From positions 35,195 through 99,194 of the forward strand of contig NZ_FCOI02000028.1 in the NCBI RefSeq assembly GCF_001544795.2: a stretch of DNA of 64,000 nt. Direction: 5' to 3'. This document shows, in pieces, positions 62,450 to 64,000 of this stretch. The notes under the pieces were generated by a model. That model worked only from the letters and a program-made list of their open reading frames with translations. It was not told the origin of the DNA and searched no databases. The position numbers and the translations under genes are program-made. This DNA is from Caballeronia temeraria (lineage in GTDB: Bacteria; Pseudomonadota; Gammaproteobacteria; Burkholderiales; Burkholderiaceae). Within the stretch, counting starts at the first letter, position 1. The number at the start of each line of letters is the position of its first letter.

Positions 62450-63793
62450 ATGTCCTCCGTTTCTTCCCTCGGCGCGCTTTCGGGCGCCATGTCATCGAGC
62501 AAGGCTTCGGCGCAGCGCGCGGCAAGCGCGGCCACGTCGTTCGGCATGACGCTGCAAGGCATCACCGACCGCGCCAATGCCGACGCGCAAGCGGCGCAGG
62601 CGCTGGCGGATTCGTCGGCGGACACGTCGAGCGTGCATGACGCGCCGAAGCCGTCCGACGATGCCGCGAAGAGCGACGACGCATCGGATGCGCACGCCGC
62701 CGCGAAGCCCGATCAGACGGACGCGCCGAAGGAGGCGTCGAAGCCTGCGGACAAGGCGGATACGGCGCAGGCATCGAAGCCTGCGGCGCAGACGTCGGGT
62801 TCTTCGTCGGCGGATGCGGCCGCTGCTGCGGCGCAGGCGAAAGCTCGCGCGGATGCCGCGAACGCCACCAGCACCGATGACGACGACACCAGCGTCACGC
62901 TCACCGATCTGACCGATGCCGCGACCGCCACGGCATCGACCGACGACGACAAATCGACGGGCGCCACGCACAAGAGCGGCGATGCGAAGTCGGCGCAGGA
63001 CGCGCTTGCCGCCGCGCTGGCATCGATGAACAACGCGCAGCCCAACGCGGTTCCCGCGAACGGATCGGTCACGACGGCGCGCGAGGGCGCGAACGGCGAG
63101 GATCAGGGCGGTCTGTTCGCCAAGGGCGGCAAGGGCGCGACGCTGACCGGTCTCGTGGCGAATGCCAGGACCGACGACAAGACTGCCGGCGCCACCGATT
63201 TGGCCAGCGCGCAAGCCGTGCCGGCGACGTCCACGGATGCCGCGACGGCAGCCTACAAGCAGGCCGCCGACGCTGCGGCGCACGCGGTGGCGATGCAGAC
63301 GGCATCGGCGAGTTCGGCGGTGTCGAGCCCGCAGGGCGCGATGGCATCGGCGACGAGCGCGGCGATTGCACCGCATGTCGGCGGCTCCGGCTGGGACGAT
63401 GCGTTCAGCCAGAAGGTCGTGTTTCTGTCGAAGTCGGATCAGACGAGTGCTGAGCTGACTTTGAATCCCAAGGATTTGGGGCCTTTGCAGGTGACGTTGC
63501 AGGTCTCCGAGAATCACGCGCATGCGCTGTTCGTGTCGCAGCATCAGCAAGTGCGTGAGGCGGTCGAGGCGGCGATGCCGAAATTGCGTGAGGCGATGGA
63601 GGCGAATGGCATCAGTCTCGGGAGCGCTTCTGTGTCCGATGGGTCGGCGTTTGCGCGGCAAGGCAGCGGGGATGATCGGTCGGGGGCGGGGTCTTCTGGG
63701 GGCAGGCGTGGTGGCGGTGGAGGTGGCGTTGTTGCTGCCAGCGGCAATGTGGCCGTGCGGCGCACTGTTGGGCTTGTCGATACGTTTGCTTGA
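62450..63793 (+). CDS. fliK: Flagellar hook-length control protein FliK
   Basis: A 447-residue protein that measures hook length and switches export specificity. The first about 320 residues are Ala/Ser/Asp/Thr-rich low complexity, as usual for the ruler part. The C-terminal domain has TSAELTLNPKDLGPLQVTLQV, VREAVEAAMPKLREAMEANGISLG. A Gly-rich tail follows. Directly after its stop begins the dispersed repeat. Confidence 0.92.
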   Translation: MSSVSSLGALSGAMSSSKASAQRAASAATSFGMTLQGITDRANADAQAAQALADSSADTSSVHDAPKPSDDAAKSDDASDAHAAAKPDQTDAPKEASKPADKADTAQASKPAAQTSGSSSADAAAAAAQAKARADAANATSTDDDDTSVTLTDLTDAATATASTDDDKSTGATHKSGDAKSAQDALAAALASMNNAQPNAVPANGSVTTAREGANGEDQGGLFAKGGKGATLTGLVANARTDDKTAGATDLASAQAVPATSTDAATAAYKQAADAAAHAVAMQTASASSAVSSPQGAMASATSAAIAPHVGGSGWDDAFSQKVVFLSKSDQTSAELTLNPKDLGPLQVTLQVSENHAHALFVSQHQQVREAVEAAMPKLREAMEANGISLGSASVSDGSAFARQGSGDDRSGAGSSGGRRGGGGGGVVAASGNVAVRRTVGLVDTFA

Positions 63794-63795
63794 GG

Positions 63796-63900
63796 TTTTG
63801 TTTTGTTGTTGGATCCCGGTTTGCTTTTGGTCTATTAGCGCTGCCCCTGTGCGGGGCGGCAGTCACTTTCTTTGCTGCTGCAAAGAAAGTAACCAAAGAA
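63796..63900. repeat. Dispersed intergenic repeat (single-arm copy) with internal hairpins
   Basis: From 63805 to 63844 the sequence matches 11181-11221 with few changes, including GGATCCCGG, TTTTGGTCTATTAGCG and TGCC; both copies begin right after a stop codon. It continues with CCCC-TGTGC-GGGG (63845-63855) and a perfect 11-bp hairpin ACTTTCTTTGC / GCAAAGAAAGT at 63865-63890. Similar sequences are common between genes in Burkholderia-group genomes. Confidence 0.7.
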
Positions 63901-64000
63901 AGCAGCTTCTCAAGCCCGCGGTCACACGCAATTGGGGTAGTTCTCTCGTCCCAGGCGGCACTCGCCTAAGTGTCGCCCTCAAAGGCCCAACCGGGCTTGG
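63901..64000. other. Intergenic sequence at window end, probably continuation of the dispersed repeat
   Basis: No coding potential with recognisable content; style matches the preceding repeat. It is cut by the window edge. Confidence 0.4.

Noticed and set aside
63612..63896. A 94-residue minus-strand frame spanning the end of fliK and the repeat
   Set aside because: Antisense to fliK and built on the repetitive element, a common source of false hypothetical proteins.
1..64000. CRISPR array, tRNA, rRNA or complete insertion sequence
   Set aside because: No regularly spaced direct repeats, no cloverleaf-like segments and no transposase gene were seen on either strand by eye.

Overview
The window is high-GC chromosomal DNA of a Burkholderiaceae bacterium, most likely a Caballeronia/Paraburkholderia/Burkholderia relative. 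This rests on gene content and order (glmS-glmU-ttcA-folB, cca-GST-slt, pxpBCA with DUF969/DUF979, dppABCDF, ahcY with an SAH riboswitch, a fliE|fliFGHIJK flagellar locus). It was read by eye; no database search was possible.

Layout. 1-4122: an AT-richer accessory stretch ending with TGTGGG exactly 25 nt after the glmS stop codon, the classical attTn7 position. It is read as one end of a Tn7-like element whose cargo here is a beta-helical membrane protein (5' end outside the window) and a DUF3800 protein. 4148-16827: core genes for cell-wall precursor synthesis (glmS, glmU), tRNA maturation (ttcA, cca), folate metabolism (folB, a pteridine-reductase-like SDR, 5-formyl-THF cyclo-ligase), a MidA-type methyltransferase, a GST, an NDUFA9-like protein and a lytic transglycosylase. 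16824-21831: a MarR-like regulator divergent from pxpB-pxpC-pxpA and two membrane proteins (DUF969, DUF979), probably a pyroglutamate or related amino-acid uptake and hydrolysis unit. 22304-36514: a Wzx/Wzy-type exopolysaccharide cluster: initiating phosphotransferase, Wza-like export lipoprotein, Wzb-like phosphatase, Wzc-like tyrosine kinase, two glycosyltransferases, a pyruvyl transferase, Wzy, a secreted glycoside hydrolase and Wzx. Its distal half is clearly AT-richer than the flanks.

36574-49807: a TraB/GumN protein, the dipeptide ABC transporter dppABCDF, then ahcY-YvlD-like-metF under an SAH riboswitch, a lone GT2 glycosyltransferase, and lrgA/lrgB divergent from a LysR regulator. 49894-53568: a DUF937/OmpA fusion protein and an AidB-like acyl-CoA dehydrogenase. 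53575-63793: flagellar genes. On the minus strand are fliE, fliS, fliT, a FliK-C-like protein and an FlhB-C-like protein, with a good sigma-28 promoter ahead of fliS; on the plus strand is fliFGHIJK.

The last 200 bases hold a dispersed intergenic repeat whose core also occurs as an inverted pair at 11176-11261. No tRNA, rRNA, CRISPR array or complete insertion sequence was seen. The points most worth following are the Tn7-like end at glmS, the dispersed repeat, the SAH riboswitch with its promoter, the triple 11-bp repeat in front of pxpB, and the mixed content of the exopolysaccharide cluster.
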